A stretch of 64,000 bases of DNA from Colwellia psychrerythraea 34H (GTDB taxonomy: Bacteria > Pseudomonadota > Gammaproteobacteria > Enterobacterales > Alteromonadaceae), in NCBI RefSeq assembly GCF_000012325.1, contig NC_003910.7, forward strand, positions 4,278,001 to 4,342,000. Reading direction: 5' to 3'. Below the pieces are notes generated by a model that saw nothing but the letters and a program-made list of their open reading frames with translations, did not search any database and was not told the DNA's origin. Shown in pieces: positions 17,466 to 25,835 of this stretch; the first letter of the stretch is position 1, and each line of letters begins with the position of its first letter. Both the position numbers and the translations under genes were made by a program.

Positions 17466-19040
17466 TTATTCCGCTTCTGGGCGCATATGTGGGAATAAAA
17501 TTACATCTTTGATAGTTGGCGAATCAGTAAATAACATCACCAAACGGTCAATACCAATACCTTCACCTGCTGTTGGTGGTAAACCATACTCTAAGGCGTT
17601 GATATAGTCGGCATCATAATGCATAGCTTCATCATCGCCAGCATCTTTTTCTGCTACTTGTTTTTGGAAACGTTCAGCTTGATCTTCTGCATCGTTCAGC
17701 TCAGAGAAACCATTAGCTAGTTCACGACCACCAACAAAGAATTCAAATCTATCGGTTATGAATGAGTTTTCATCGTTACGACGCGCCAGTGGTGAAACTT
17801 CCCAAGGGTATTCCGTGATAAAGGTAGGTTGATCTAATAAATGTTCTGCAACTTCTTCAAATATTTCACAAATGTATTTACCTGGGCCCCAAACTTTAGA
17901 AGCACTGTTTTCTTTAACACCAACAGCTTTAGCCATGGCTTTGATTGCATCAAAATTATTTTCAGGGTCACGTAAAGCCGCTTCATCAAGTTGCTCAGCG
18001 CCACGATGATCTTTGCCGTATTGTAAAATAGCATCAACCATAGATAAGCGTACAAACGGCTTACCTAGGTCGTAGAATTTCTCTTCTACTACTTCACCTT
18101 CAGAATTTTTAACGGTATTACGAATAGTGGTAGTACCTAATACATCTTGTGCAATAGTACGTAACATTTCTTCTGTAGTGTTCATCAGGTCATGGTAATC
18201 AGCGTAAGCTTGATAGAATTCAATCATGGTGAATTCTGGATTATGACGCGTTGAAATACCTTCGTTACGGAAACTACGGTTAATTTCAAACACACGGTCA
18301 AAACCACCAACGACTAAACGCTTTAAGTTAAGCTCTGGTGCTATACGTAGGTACATATCAAGATCAAAAGTATTATGATGCGTCATAAAAGGTTTAGCCG
18401 TTGCGCCGCCCGGTATGATTTGCAACATCGGCGTTTCAACTTCCATAAAGTCACGCTGCGTTAAGAAGTTACGTATGCCCGCAACAATTTTTGAACGCAT
18501 TTTAAAGGTATTACGGGTATCTTCATTAATAATTAAATCAATATAACGCTGACGATACTTAGTTTCTTGATCGGATAAACCATGAAACTTTTCAGGTAAT
18601 GGACGAAGTGACTTAGTTAATAATGAGTAATGATCCATGTTCACGTAAAGATCACCTTTACCTGATTTATGTAAAATACCTTTAATACCAACAATATCAC
18701 CAATATCTAATGAACCCCATTTAGCACGTATCTCTTTTTGCACTGTTTTTTCAGCATAACCTTGAATACGACCAGACGAGTCTTGTATCACTAAAAATGG
18801 TCCACGCTTCGCCATAACACGACCGGCAATAGCATAAGTTACTTGTAGCTCTTCAAGTTCTTCTTTGGTTTTTTCACCATGTTCAGCTTGAATATCAGCG
18901 GCTAAATGTTCACGATTAAAATCGTTAGGAAAACCATTAGCTGAACAATTAGAGCGAATTTTTTCAAGTTTTACACGACGCTCAGCAATCAGTTTATTTT
19001 CATCTTGTGCTACGGGTGTATTATTGGCTTTATCTGTCAT
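17466..19040 (-). CDS. lysS: Lysyl-tRNA synthetase, class II
   Basis: 524 aa. It charges tRNA-Lys. An N-terminal OB-fold anticodon-binding domain (about 60-170) is followed by the class II catalytic core: [21 protein letters not shown] (motif 2), [15 protein letters not shown], and [15 protein letters not shown] (motif 3). Length agrees with E. coli LysS (505) plus a short N-terminal extension. It lies 79 bp downstream of prfB in the same direction, the prfB-lysS order of E. coli. Confidence 0.98.
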   Translation of the reverse strand: MTDKANNTPVAQDENKLIAERRVKLEKIRSNCSANGFPNDFNREHLAADIQAEHGEKTKEELEELQVTYAIAGRVMAKRGPFLVIQDSSGRIQGYAEKTVQKEIRAKWGSLDIGDIVGIKGILHKSGKGDLYVNMDHYSLLTKSLRPLPEKFHGLSDQETKYRQRYIDLIINEDTRNTFKMRSKIVAGIRNFLTQRDFMEVETPMLQIIPGGATAKPFMTHHNTFDLDMYLRIAPELNLKRLVVGGFDRVFEINRSFRNEGISTRHNPEFTMIEFYQAYADYHDLMNTTEEMLRTIAQDVLGTTTIRNTVKNSEGEVVEEKFYDLGKPFVRLSMVDAILQYGKDHRGAEQLDEAALRDPENNFDAIKAMAKAVGVKENSASKVWGPGKYICEIFEEVAEHLLDQPTFITEYPWEVSPLARRNDENSFITDRFEFFVGGRELANGFSELNDAEDQAERFQKQVAEKDAGDDEAMHYDADYINALEYGLPPTAGEGIGIDRLVMLFTDSPTIKDVILFPHMRPEAE

Positions 19041-19119
19041 GTTAATTTCTCGTGGTTATCTTTAATTTTTCAATTGGTTTTATTTGGCTTTGCTTATGTT
19101 TTATCTTGTTAAACGTAAG

Positions 19120-20218
19120 CTACAAACCAGACTTTAAACTGGCTTCTAGAAACTTATCTAAATCACCATCTAATACAGCTTGGGTATTACGATTCTCAAC
19201 ACCCGTGCGTAAATCTTTAATACGGCTATCATCTAATACGTACGAGCGAATTTGACTGCCCCAACCTATATCTGATTTGCCATCTTCTAATACTTGTTTA
19301 TCTGAGTTTTGCTTTTGCATTTCCATTTCATACAATTTAGCTTTCAGTAGCTTCATCGCCGTCGCTCTATTTTTATGCTGAGAACGATCTGCCTGACAAG
19401 CAACCACGGCCCCTGTAGGCTCATGGGTAATACGAATAGCTGAATCAGTTTTATTTACATGTTGTCCGCCAGCGCCAGAAGCACGAAAAGTATCAATACG
19501 TAAATCTGCAGGGTTGATATCAATTTCAATATTGTCATCAATTTCAGGGTAAATAAACGCTGAAGCAAATGAGGTATGACGACGACCTGAAGAGTCAAAT
19601 GGTGATTTTCGCACTAAACGATGTACACCCGTTTCAGTACGTAACCAACCATAAGCGTATTCACCGGTATACTTAATGGTGCAACCTTTTATTCCGGCAA
19701 CATCCCCATCGGTCACTTCAATCACTTCAGTTTTATAGCCGTGTGCTTCGCCCCAACGTAAATACATGCGCATCAGCATTTCTGCCCAATCTTGCGCTTC
19801 TGTACCGCCTGAGCCTGACTGAATATCCAAATAGCTATTATTAGCATCTTGTTCGCCAGAAAACATTCGGCGAAATTCTAGTTTTTCTAACACCTTATCT
19901 AAAGCATCAGCTTCAACTTCAGCATCATCAAAAGTTTCTTGGTCTGATTCTTCTACAGCCAGTTCAACTAAACCTTCAATATCTTCACAACCCGTTTCGA
20001 GTTCAACAATGGTATTAACCACTTCTTCTAAAGAACTTCGCTCTTTACCAAGGGCTTGAGCACGTTCTGGCTCATTCCAAACATCAGGGAGCTCTAGTTC
20101 GCGAGAAACTTCAACTAAACGTTCCGCTTTAACATCGTAGTCAAAGGTACCCCCGAAGCAAATTAGCGCGCTCACGGATTTCTTTTAATTTACTTAATAT
20201 AGGGTTTGTTTCGAACAT
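19120..20218 (-). CDS. prfB: Peptide chain release factor 2, with programmed +1 frameshift
   Basis: RF2 releases peptides at UGA and UAA. The zero frame starts at ATG 20216-20218 ([20 protein letters not shown]) and hits TGA at 20141-20143 after 25 codons. The site reads CGGGGGTACCTTTGAC: an internal Shine-Dalgarno-like GGGGG, then CTT TGA C. A +1 slip joins the leader to [12 protein letters not shown]. The full product is then 365 aa, the same as E. coli RF2. The long frame carries the SPF stop-recognition tripeptide (RKSPFDSSG) and the GGQ catalytic motif ([13 protein letters not shown]). The annotation must therefore join two frames. Confidence 0.97.
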
Positions 20219-20878
20219 AAGCCTTCAAAAATAAGTTTTCAAATATATCTTTTACAACGATTTCACTCGTTAAGATAATTAAAAAATAGTCGCGCATTGT
20301 AGCGTAAAAAGACGAGCAAATAAACGGCTAACACTGGACCCTTTCGCTATAAAATTCATAATCTTTAATAAAATCAGAAATAATCTCAATTACACTAACT
20401 AAGTGAGCATTTTTGAGTGATTTAAATACATCCCTAAGTCATCCGAAAACTCGCAGTTTGAGGTATCATAGAGAGACAATAAAGACTTTACTTTCAATGT
20501 AATATACTTGTATTGGTACTTCAGAAAACTAGGATCTGTTGTTCTTTCAGTTTGTAACGCTGTTGCACTTGAAAAAGATAGCAATCGAGGCGCTTCATTT
20601 AATCTTTGGTTGTTCCAAATGCGAATGAAGCAACAAAGAGTGACGTTTTTTCAAGGCAACCCGAAGGGCTATGTCTAATTTTCAACCTAACATCGTTGGA
20701 AATCATTAAAGTAGAGTGACTACATAGCACTCTTTTCGCCTTGTTAACTTAAAAATTAGCCTATAGCAGAGACTAAAATGAAAGATAAACAGACCCTAAA
20801 CAATAAAAAAGGCCAGTATGTGATCATACTGGCCTTTAAATACGATAATTAAATCGCTAATTTTTTAGTGATAAAAAT
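20219..20878. other. 660-bp intergenic region with structured segment, no gene seen
   Basis: No convincing coding sequence. Between 20592 and 20631 the arms GCTTCATT/AATGAAGC enclose a second hairpin, TTTGG-TTGTT-CCAAA. Further on, GCTATGTCTAATTTT (20668-20682) is matched in reverse by AAAATTAGCCTATAGC (20752-20767). It could be a mobile-element remnant or a structured RNA. The phasin terminator lies at the right end. Confidence 0.5.
20805..20837 (-). terminator. Terminator after phasin 1
   Basis: Ten-bp perfect stem GGCCAGTATG/CATACTGGCC with loop TGAT; T6 follows on the minus strand. It resembles the terminator of phasin 2, as expected for duplicated genes. Confidence 0.88.
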
Positions 20879-21250
20879 TTATTTATCAAATTTAACTGAG
20901 TCTTTAACTAGAGAAGTAACTTCTTCTGAAGTTTTTGAAACAACATCAAAAGCTTCTTTAGCTGAATTTGAAACTTTAGCTTGAAGCGCTTCGTTAAATG
21001 ATTTTTGAGATTCAACAGCGGCTGTAAAATCTGTTTGTGATGATAATGCTTTAGTTTGAGCAGCACTGTCATTAAGAATAGAAGTAATTAAAGCTGTTTG
21101 CTGGCTGATTAATTGCTCAACAGTTTTAGTATTTAATTCTACCAAACTATTCAATGGTTTCATTGCAGTTTCAACTTGCGCTGTATTGCTGAAAGATTTC
21201 ATTGCAGTAGTAAATTGATTTGTTAATTGTTCAGTTAATTGAGTAAACAT
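20879..21250 (-). CDS. phaP: Phasin 1 (PHA granule-associated protein)
   Basis: 123 aa from ATG 21250 (MFTQLTEQLTNQFTTAMKSF). Phasins coat polyhydroxyalkanoate granules and control their number and size. The protein is helical and lacks cysteine, with the phasin pattern LNTKTVEQLISQQTALITSI and ESQKSFNEALQAKV. It is the same length as phasin 2 and closely similar, so the two are recent paralogues. A longer frame from 21295 begins inside the operator palindrome and was rejected; the chosen ATG follows AGGAA and aligns with phasin 2. It has its own promoter, operators and terminator. Confidence 0.93.
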   Translation of the reverse strand: MFTQLTEQLTNQFTTAMKSFSNTAQVETAMKPLNSLVELNTKTVEQLISQQTALITSILNDSAAQTKALSSQTDFTAAVESQKSFNEALQAKVSNSAKEAFDVVSKTSEEVTSLVKDSVKFDK

Positions 21251-21279
21251 AATTAAGATTCCTATTTTATTTCGTATTA

Positions 21280-21361
21280 TACTGCGGTGCAGCAATCAGA
21301 TTTAAAGTGAGTATACCTAGCAATATTGTATTGGTCAATAATTATTTGCTGCGCCGCAACA
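21280..21361 (-). promoter_or_regulatory. Phasin 1 promoter between two PhaR-type operators
   Basis: Reading the minus strand: operator at 21347-21361 (TGTTGC-GGC-GCAGCA), -35 TTGACC (21333-21338), 17 bp, -10 TATACT (21310-21315), operator at 21280-21294 (TGCTGC-ACC-GCAGTA). Operator starts are 67 bp apart. CTGC-N3-GCAG matches the site described for PhaR regulators. Confidence 0.8.
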
Positions 21362-21412
21362 AAATAATAATATATCCTCAATACCCTCTACGATTTACCA
21401 ATAATCAGCAAT

Positions 21413-21443
21413 AAAAAAGCCAGTATCGAGATACTGGCTTTTT
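21413..21443 (-). terminator. Terminator after phasin 2
   Basis: Stem GCCAGTAT-CGAG-ATACTGGC with six A on one side and five T on the other. Confidence 0.88.
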
Positions 21444-21483
21444 CAATCATAAGCACAAAAATGGCTTATTTTTTGATGATAAA

Positions 21484-21855
21484 CTATTTAGCAATGGTCG
21501 TTACTTCAGCCATAGAGTCTTTAACTAGATTAGTTACTTCTTCAGAAGTTCTAGTTACAACATCATAAGCTTCTTTAGCTGAAGCTGAAACTTTTGCTTG
21601 AAGCTCTTCAGTGAAAACTTTTTGTGATTCAATTGCTGTTGCTAAATCTGTTTGCGCTGATAACGTTTTAGTTTGAGCTACGCTATCGTTCATGATTGTA
21701 GTAATTAATGCAGCTTGTTGATTGATTAATTGTTCAACCGTTTTAGTATTAATTTCTACAAGACTGTTAAATGGCTTCATAGCTGCCGAAAACTGGTCTT
21801 CATTGTTGAATGACTTCATTGCAGTAGTAAATTGTTCCGTTAATTGTGTAAACAT
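21484..21855 (-). CDS. phaP: Phasin 2 (PHA granule-associated protein)
   Basis: 123 aa, MFTQLTEQFTTAMKSFNNED. Closely similar to phasin 1 along the whole length (INTKTVEQLINQQAALITTI, EELQAKVSASAKEAYDVVTR). It is expected to bind the surface of PHA granules through amphipathic helices. AAGGAAG precedes the ATG. It forms its own transcription unit, with a promoter and operators upstream and a terminator downstream, so the three phasins may be expressed independently but under the same regulator. Confidence 0.93.
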   Translation of the reverse strand: MFTQLTEQFTTAMKSFNNEDQFSAAMKPFNSLVEINTKTVEQLINQQAALITTIMNDSVAQTKTLSAQTDLATAIESQKVFTEELQAKVSASAKEAYDVVTRTSEEVTNLVKDSMAEVTTIAK

Positions 21856-21877
21856 AATAAAGCTTCCTTTTTAAGTA

Positions 21878-21959
21878 TGCTGCATCGCAGCAGATTGATT
21901 AAAACTAGTATAATAGGTCAAAAGATGGTCGTCAACATTTTTTTTGCTGCACCGCATCA
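21878..21959 (-). promoter_or_regulatory. Phasin 2 promoter between two PhaR-type operators
   Basis: Minus strand order: operator 21945-21959 (TGATGC-GGT-GCAGCA), -35 TTGACG (21930-21935), 17 bp, -10 TATACT (21907-21912), operator 21878-21892 (TGCTGC-GAT-GCAGCA, perfect 6+6 arms). Operator starts are 67 bp apart. Confidence 0.82.
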
Positions 21960-22038
21960 AACCACAAAAATAAAACGCAAATAATTGATATTGAAGAATA
22001 AAATTTAAAAATAAATATTTATTACTCATTTAAATTGA

Positions 22039-22902
22039 TTACTTTTTTGGTGCTGTCTTAACTTCAGTCTTTGGCGCTGCTTTAACTTCAGTCTTTGGCG
22101 CTGCTTTAACTTCAGTCTTTGGCGCTGCTTTAACTTCAGTCTTTGGCGCTGCTTTAACTTCAGTCTTTGGCGCTGCTTTAACTTCAGCTTTTGGCGCTGC
22201 TTTAACTTCAGCTTTTGGCGCTGCTTTAACTTCAGCTTTTGGCGCTGCTTTAACTGCTGATTTTGGCGCAACTTTAACGGCTGCTTTTGGCGCGACTTTA
22301 ACGGCTGCTTTTGGCGCGACTTTAACGGCTGCTTTTGGCGCGGCTTTAACGGCTGCTTTTGGCGTGGCTTTAACGGCTGCTTTTGGCGTGGCTTTAACGG
22401 CTGCTTTTGGCGTGGCTTTAACGGCTGCTTTTGGCGTGGCTTTAACGGCTGCTTTTGGCGCGGCTTTAACGGCTGCTTTTGGCGCGGCTTTAACTACTGC
22501 TTTTGGCGCGGACTGCGACTTTTCTTTAATAAGTACTTTTGGAACAAGCGGTTGATTGTCAACTGAAGTCTGACTTACGTTAGCTGACAATACTGAAAAA
22601 GAGTCACTGAGAATAATTTCTGCATCTTTTTTCGCCTTGGTAAGCGTTTCAGATGTTTGTTTAATCGCTTCAGTCAATTGGCTCTGAACATCGGCATTAA
22701 ATTTAGATTGTTCTGCAACAAATTCAGTTATGTCTGTCGTTACAGGTATATTTTGGCTAAATGAAATACTGTCGTCGACCAAACTTGCAATAAGCAATCC
22801 TTGCTGATGTGCAACAGTACTCGCTGTTGATATATTTAATTCGACCAATTTTTCAATTGGTTTTAATGAGGTCTGAAATAACTCTGTAAATTGATTAAAC
22901 AT
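22039..22902 (-). CDS. Phasin 3 with long Lys/Ala/Pro repeat tail
   Basis: 287 aa. The N-terminal part (about 1-125; MFNQFTELFQTSLKPIEKLV, LNISTASTVAHQQGLLIASL) resembles the other two phasins. From about residue 130 it consists of 19-20 copies of an 8-residue unit of the type KAAPKAAV, with variants KATPKAAV, KVAPKAAV, KAAPKAEV and KAAPKTEV in blocks. Such tails occur in histone H1-like proteins and in PhaF of pseudomonads, which links granules to the nucleoid. DNA binding here is an inference. The tail is encoded by a 24-bp tandem repeat. AGGAGA precedes the ATG. No clear terminator is seen downstream. Confidence 0.88.
   Translation of the reverse strand: MFNQFTELFQTSLKPIEKLVELNISTASTVAHQQGLLIASLVDDSISFSQNIPVTTDITEFVAEQSKFNADVQSQLTEAIKQTSETLTKAKKDAEIILSDSFSVLSANVSQTSVDNQPLVPKVLIKEKSQSAPKAVVKAAPKAAVKAAPKAAVKATPKAAVKATPKAAVKATPKAAVKATPKAAVKAAPKAAVKVAPKAAVKVAPKAAVKVAPKSAVKAAPKAEVKAAPKAEVKAAPKAEVKAAPKTEVKAAPKTEVKAAPKTEVKAAPKTEVKAAPKTEVKTAPKK
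22042..22512 (-). repeat. 24-bp tandem repeat encoding the phasin 3 tail
   Basis: About 19.6 units of 24 bp. Neighbouring units are often identical and variants come in runs (TEV x5, AEV x3, KVAP x3, KATP x4), as expected from slippage or unequal crossing-over in blocks. Period is a multiple of three, so unit number can change without a frameshift. Confidence 0.95.
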
Positions 22903-22920
22903 GCACTTCTCCTATAATTT

Positions 22921-23001
22921 TGCTGCTAAGCAGCATTACTTGATGAGAATTTAATCAATTTTTTAGTTTGGAGTCAATCATTATTTTGTTGCGGTGCAAC
23001 A
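22921..23001 (-). promoter_or_regulatory. Phasin 3 promoter between two PhaR-type operators
   Basis: Minus strand order: operator 22987-23001 (TGTTGC-ACC-GCAACA, perfect arms), -35 TTGACT (22972-22977), 17 bp, -10 TTAAAT (22949-22954), operator 22921-22935 (TGCTGC-TTA-GCAGCA, perfect arms). Operator starts are 66 bp apart. The cassette lies between phaR and phasin 3. Confidence 0.8.
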
Positions 23002-23006
23002 AAATT

Positions 23007-23444
23007 TTATTTTTTATCTGTTGGCTTCTGAAATTTAGTCCACATATTCATATTTTGTTCAACAATACTGCTGAATAAACCAAAAGGTGAATTTTTATTA
23101 ATATCACTACTCAGTTTTAAAATATCATCTTGATGTTCAATAAAAGCAGAAAGACTTTGCTCAAGAAATTGTTGTAAATAGTCTTGGTTATCATTACCAT
23201 AAAAACATATCAACCGTTTCAATAAGGTATTGGTTAATAACGATTGTTTCTCACTAGTTTCTTCTTCACTTATAATTTGAATTAAAATACTACGCGTTTT
23301 ATCTTCATTTGTTTTCGAATCAACTATTTTAAATTCTTCATTGGCAATAACTAATTCTCGAATATAATCCAAGTTTACATAATGACTCTTTGTAGTGTCA
23401 TAAAGACGGCGGTTTGGATATCTTTTAATTGTGATCAACGTCAA
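23007..23444 (-). CDS. phaR: PHA synthesis regulator PhaR
   Basis: 145 aa. It begins MTLITIKRYPNRRLYDTTKS, the highly conserved PHB accumulation regulatory N-terminal domain, followed by YVNLDYIRELV and a C-terminal part (LLKRLICFYGNDNQDYLQQFLEQS). PhaR proteins of alpha- and betaproteobacteria bind PHA and DNA: they repress phasin genes until granules form. It is located directly upstream of phasin 3 and downstream of phaC, both on the same strand. No palindromic operator of the type found at the phasins lies in its own upstream region, so I see no sign of simple autoregulation through the same site. Confidence 0.94.
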   Translation of the reverse strand: MTLITIKRYPNRRLYDTTKSHYVNLDYIRELVIANEEFKIVDSKTNEDKTRSILIQIISEEETSEKQSLLTNTLLKRLICFYGNDNQDYLQQFLEQSLSAFIEHQDDILKLSSDINKNSPFGLFSSIVEQNMNMWTKFQKPTDKK

Positions 23445-23524
23445 CCTCGGTTGGTTATTAATTTTACTTACGCTAGGGTAGAGGAAGTAGTCTTAACTGC
23501 TAGTATAACAGAGATACTATCTAT

Positions 23525-23553
23525 AAAAAAAGCGACCTTATTGGTCGCCTTTC
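23525..23553 (-). terminator. Terminator between phaC and phaR
   Basis: GCGACC-TTATT-GGTCGC, with seven T after it on the minus strand. It ends the phaC transcript before phaR. Confidence 0.85.
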
Positions 23554-23592
23554 ATATTAACTACTCTGTAGTAGGGATTATCGTTACAAATG

Positions 23593-25356
23593 CTAAATAC
23601 GCTTTCTAACGTAGCTGCCAGGAGCAGCTTCAATACTTGGGTATTTTTTAGAGCCTTGTTTACGTGCTGTTACTTGCTTACCTGATTGAGGTTCAACCCA
23701 GTTTTCCCAATCTGTCCACCAAGAACCTTCTTTTTTGGTTGAACTTTCAAACCATTGTTCCGCGGTATCAGAAAGCTCTTCATTAACCCAATGTGGATAT
23801 TTACCGTGATCTACAGAGTTAATAACACCGGCTAAATGGCCAGAGCCAGCTAAAACAAACCTTGTAGGTCCAGAAAGAGCTTTGGCTCCTTTGTATGATG
23901 CCTGCCATAAAACAATATGATCCGCGATTGTAGCTAAGAAATAACTCGGCGTATCAATTTTACTTAGTTCAATAGGAACACCTTCAACTTCAACAGCACC
24001 ATCTTTTATCAAGTTGTTTTCTTGATAAGTATTGGTCATATAAAAATCAAAAGTTTCCGCCGGCAAGTTTGAAGAGTCACTGTTCCAGTATAAAATATCG
24101 AACGGAGCAGGATCTTTACCTTTTAAATAATTATTAACAAAATACGACCAAAAAAGACTATTTTCACGTAGCATGCTAAACGCCAAACCAAGCACTCGAC
24201 CATCTAATAACCCTTTTTCTTTAATATCCTTTTTCAAGAACGGTAACATTTTCTCAGAAAGATAAACGCCTATTTCACCCGGCTCTTCAAAATCTAATAA
24301 TGTTGTTAAAAAGGTCAATGAGTTTATTCGAGTATCACCTTTTGCCAATAAGTATGATTGGGTTGTTGCTAATAATGTTCCGCCAATACAATAACCAACG
24401 ACATTCACTTTCTTTGATTTAGTTAATTCTTCAATAACATCAAGTGATGCGATTGGTCCTTCTTTCATATAGTCATTAAAGCCTTTATGAGAAAGTGTCT
24501 TGTCTGGATTGATCCATGAAATTACAAAGACTGTATGGCCCTGACCTACAGCCCATTTGATCAGTGACTTTTGCTCATCCATGTCCAAGACATAATACTT
24601 ATTAATAAAAGGAGGGATAAACAATAAAGGGACTTCATTGACTTTTTTAGTACTGGCTTTGTACTGTATAAGTTGGATTAAGTCATTTTGGTAAATTACA
24701 TCACCTGGCGTGTATGCTAAGTCTTCGCCTAAAGTGAACGCATCCACGTCAGTTTGGTTAATTTTAAGGGCATCCGCAGGACTTTGTTGTAAGTCTTGCA
24801 TAAAGTTTTGTAGCCCCTTGATGAGGTTCTCGCCTTTAGATTCTAATATGTCTCGGCAAACTTCAGGATTCGTTAATGCATTATTGGTTGGAGAAACAGA
24901 ACTGATATATTGTCGAGTATAGAACTTTACTTGCTCTTCAGCTTTGGGATCATCGAAATGCAAACTATTAACCGTATCTTGCATCATGTTAGAACTTAAA
25001 AGGTAAGACTGTTTTAAATAGTTATAAACAGGATTTTCAGACCATTCACTGTCTTTAAACCTTTTATCATTACGTTCCTCTGACACCACTGACTCAACTT
25101 TTGAACCCAATAATGCTTTAGTCGCATTTTGCCAAAGCTCGGCTTGTTGAGTCATAAAAGACATTTGTTTACTAAATAACTCAGCAGTATCAACTTGTAC
25201 CCCTTTTGATAAAAGTTCAGTTAATTTCTCTGAATCCATCATTGAATTTAAATTTTCTTTATCAGAACCACTTAAAACCTGTTTAACCATGGTGTTAAAT
25301 ATCTCTGAGTATTGCTCTAAAAAATCAGCTACTTCTTTCTGCTCATTCGATTCCAT
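23593..25356 (-). CDS. phaC: Class I poly(3-hydroxyalkanoate) synthase
   Basis: 587 aa, the normal length of a class I synthase. It polymerises (R)-3-hydroxyacyl-CoA into PHA at the granule surface. The alpha/beta hydrolase core carries the lipase-like box GYCIGG with catalytic Cys near residue 322. Other synthase motifs are FVISWINPDKTLSHKGFNDY, DIKEKGLLDGRVLG, and DHIVLWQASYKGA, with the Asp and His of the triad in the last region and in GSGHLAGVINSV. The N-terminus (1-180) is variable. It has its own terminator and is divergent from phaZ. No CTGC-N3-GCAG operator is placed at its own promoter. Confidence 0.97.
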   Translation of the reverse strand: MESNEQKEVADFLEQYSEIFNTMVKQVLSGSDKENLNSMMDSEKLTELLSKGVQVDTAELFSKQMSFMTQQAELWQNATKALLGSKVESVVSEERNDKRFKDSEWSENPVYNYLKQSYLLSSNMMQDTVNSLHFDDPKAEEQVKFYTRQYISSVSPTNNALTNPEVCRDILESKGENLIKGLQNFMQDLQQSPADALKINQTDVDAFTLGEDLAYTPGDVIYQNDLIQLIQYKASTKKVNEVPLLFIPPFINKYYVLDMDEQKSLIKWAVGQGHTVFVISWINPDKTLSHKGFNDYMKEGPIASLDVIEELTKSKKVNVVGYCIGGTLLATTQSYLLAKGDTRINSLTFLTTLLDFEEPGEIGVYLSEKMLPFLKKDIKEKGLLDGRVLGLAFSMLRENSLFWSYFVNNYLKGKDPAPFDILYWNSDSSNLPAETFDFYMTNTYQENNLIKDGAVEVEGVPIELSKIDTPSYFLATIADHIVLWQASYKGAKALSGPTRFVLAGSGHLAGVINSVDHGKYPHWVNEELSDTAEQWFESSTKKEGSWWTDWENWVEPQSGKQVTARKQGSKKYPSIEAAPGSYVRKRI

Positions 25357-25583
25357 AATATATCCTTGTAAATGGTCTGGTTATAATTTATTTGCCTTTA
25401 AAGCAGCCCAAAGTTAAAAATTTTAAATGTTTTTCATAAATTATTAATAAACAATTTACAAACAATAATAATAAGATACAAACTTATTTGATAATTATCT
25501 ATTTTAACGGCCTTCATCAACCCTAACGATAAACATAGCGTGCGTGTCTAGTGTATGGAGAATACTTAGGATACCTTTATTTT

Positions 25584-25665
25584 TGACGCGGTGCAGCAAG
25601 AAATTATTGACCAAGGTGATTTTGCTAGGTACACTCGCTCCAAACATGAATGCTGCGCTGCAATA
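25584..25665 (+). promoter_or_regulatory. phaZ promoter between two PhaR-type operators
   Basis: Plus strand order: operator 25584-25598 (TGACGC-GGT-GCAGCA), -35 TTGACC (25607-25612), 17 bp, -10 TACACT (25630-25635), operator 25651-25665 (TGCTGC-GCT-GCAATA). Operator starts are 67 bp apart. The promoter faces phaZ, leaving a leader of about 190 nt. The remaining phaC-phaZ gap (25357-25583) holds no other feature I can support. Confidence 0.78.
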
Positions 25666-25835
25666 TAAAAATAACGATTGGAACCTTAATTTACTCTAAA
25701 TAATGAAAGAGGAACCTTAATTAACGCTAACGGAAACTAATCAATCAGTAATATTAGGGTATTGGCTTTTTTTAAAATTTTAAGAGCAATACGAAAGATA
25801 ATACTCGTTGAAAATTTATTTGAAGGATAAAACAC

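Noticed and set aside
20399..20584. 61-aa frame upstream of phasin 1
   Set aside because: No ribosome site, no recognisable family, poor composition.
21251..21295. Upstream extension of phasin 1 (MLHRSIIRNK...)
   Set aside because: It is translated operator sequence; the ATG at 21250 has a ribosome site and aligns with phasin 2.
22026..22555. Arg/Lys/Gln-rich and Ala/Phe-rich open frames over the phasin 3 repeat
   Set aside because: They are other-frame readings of the 24-bp repeat.
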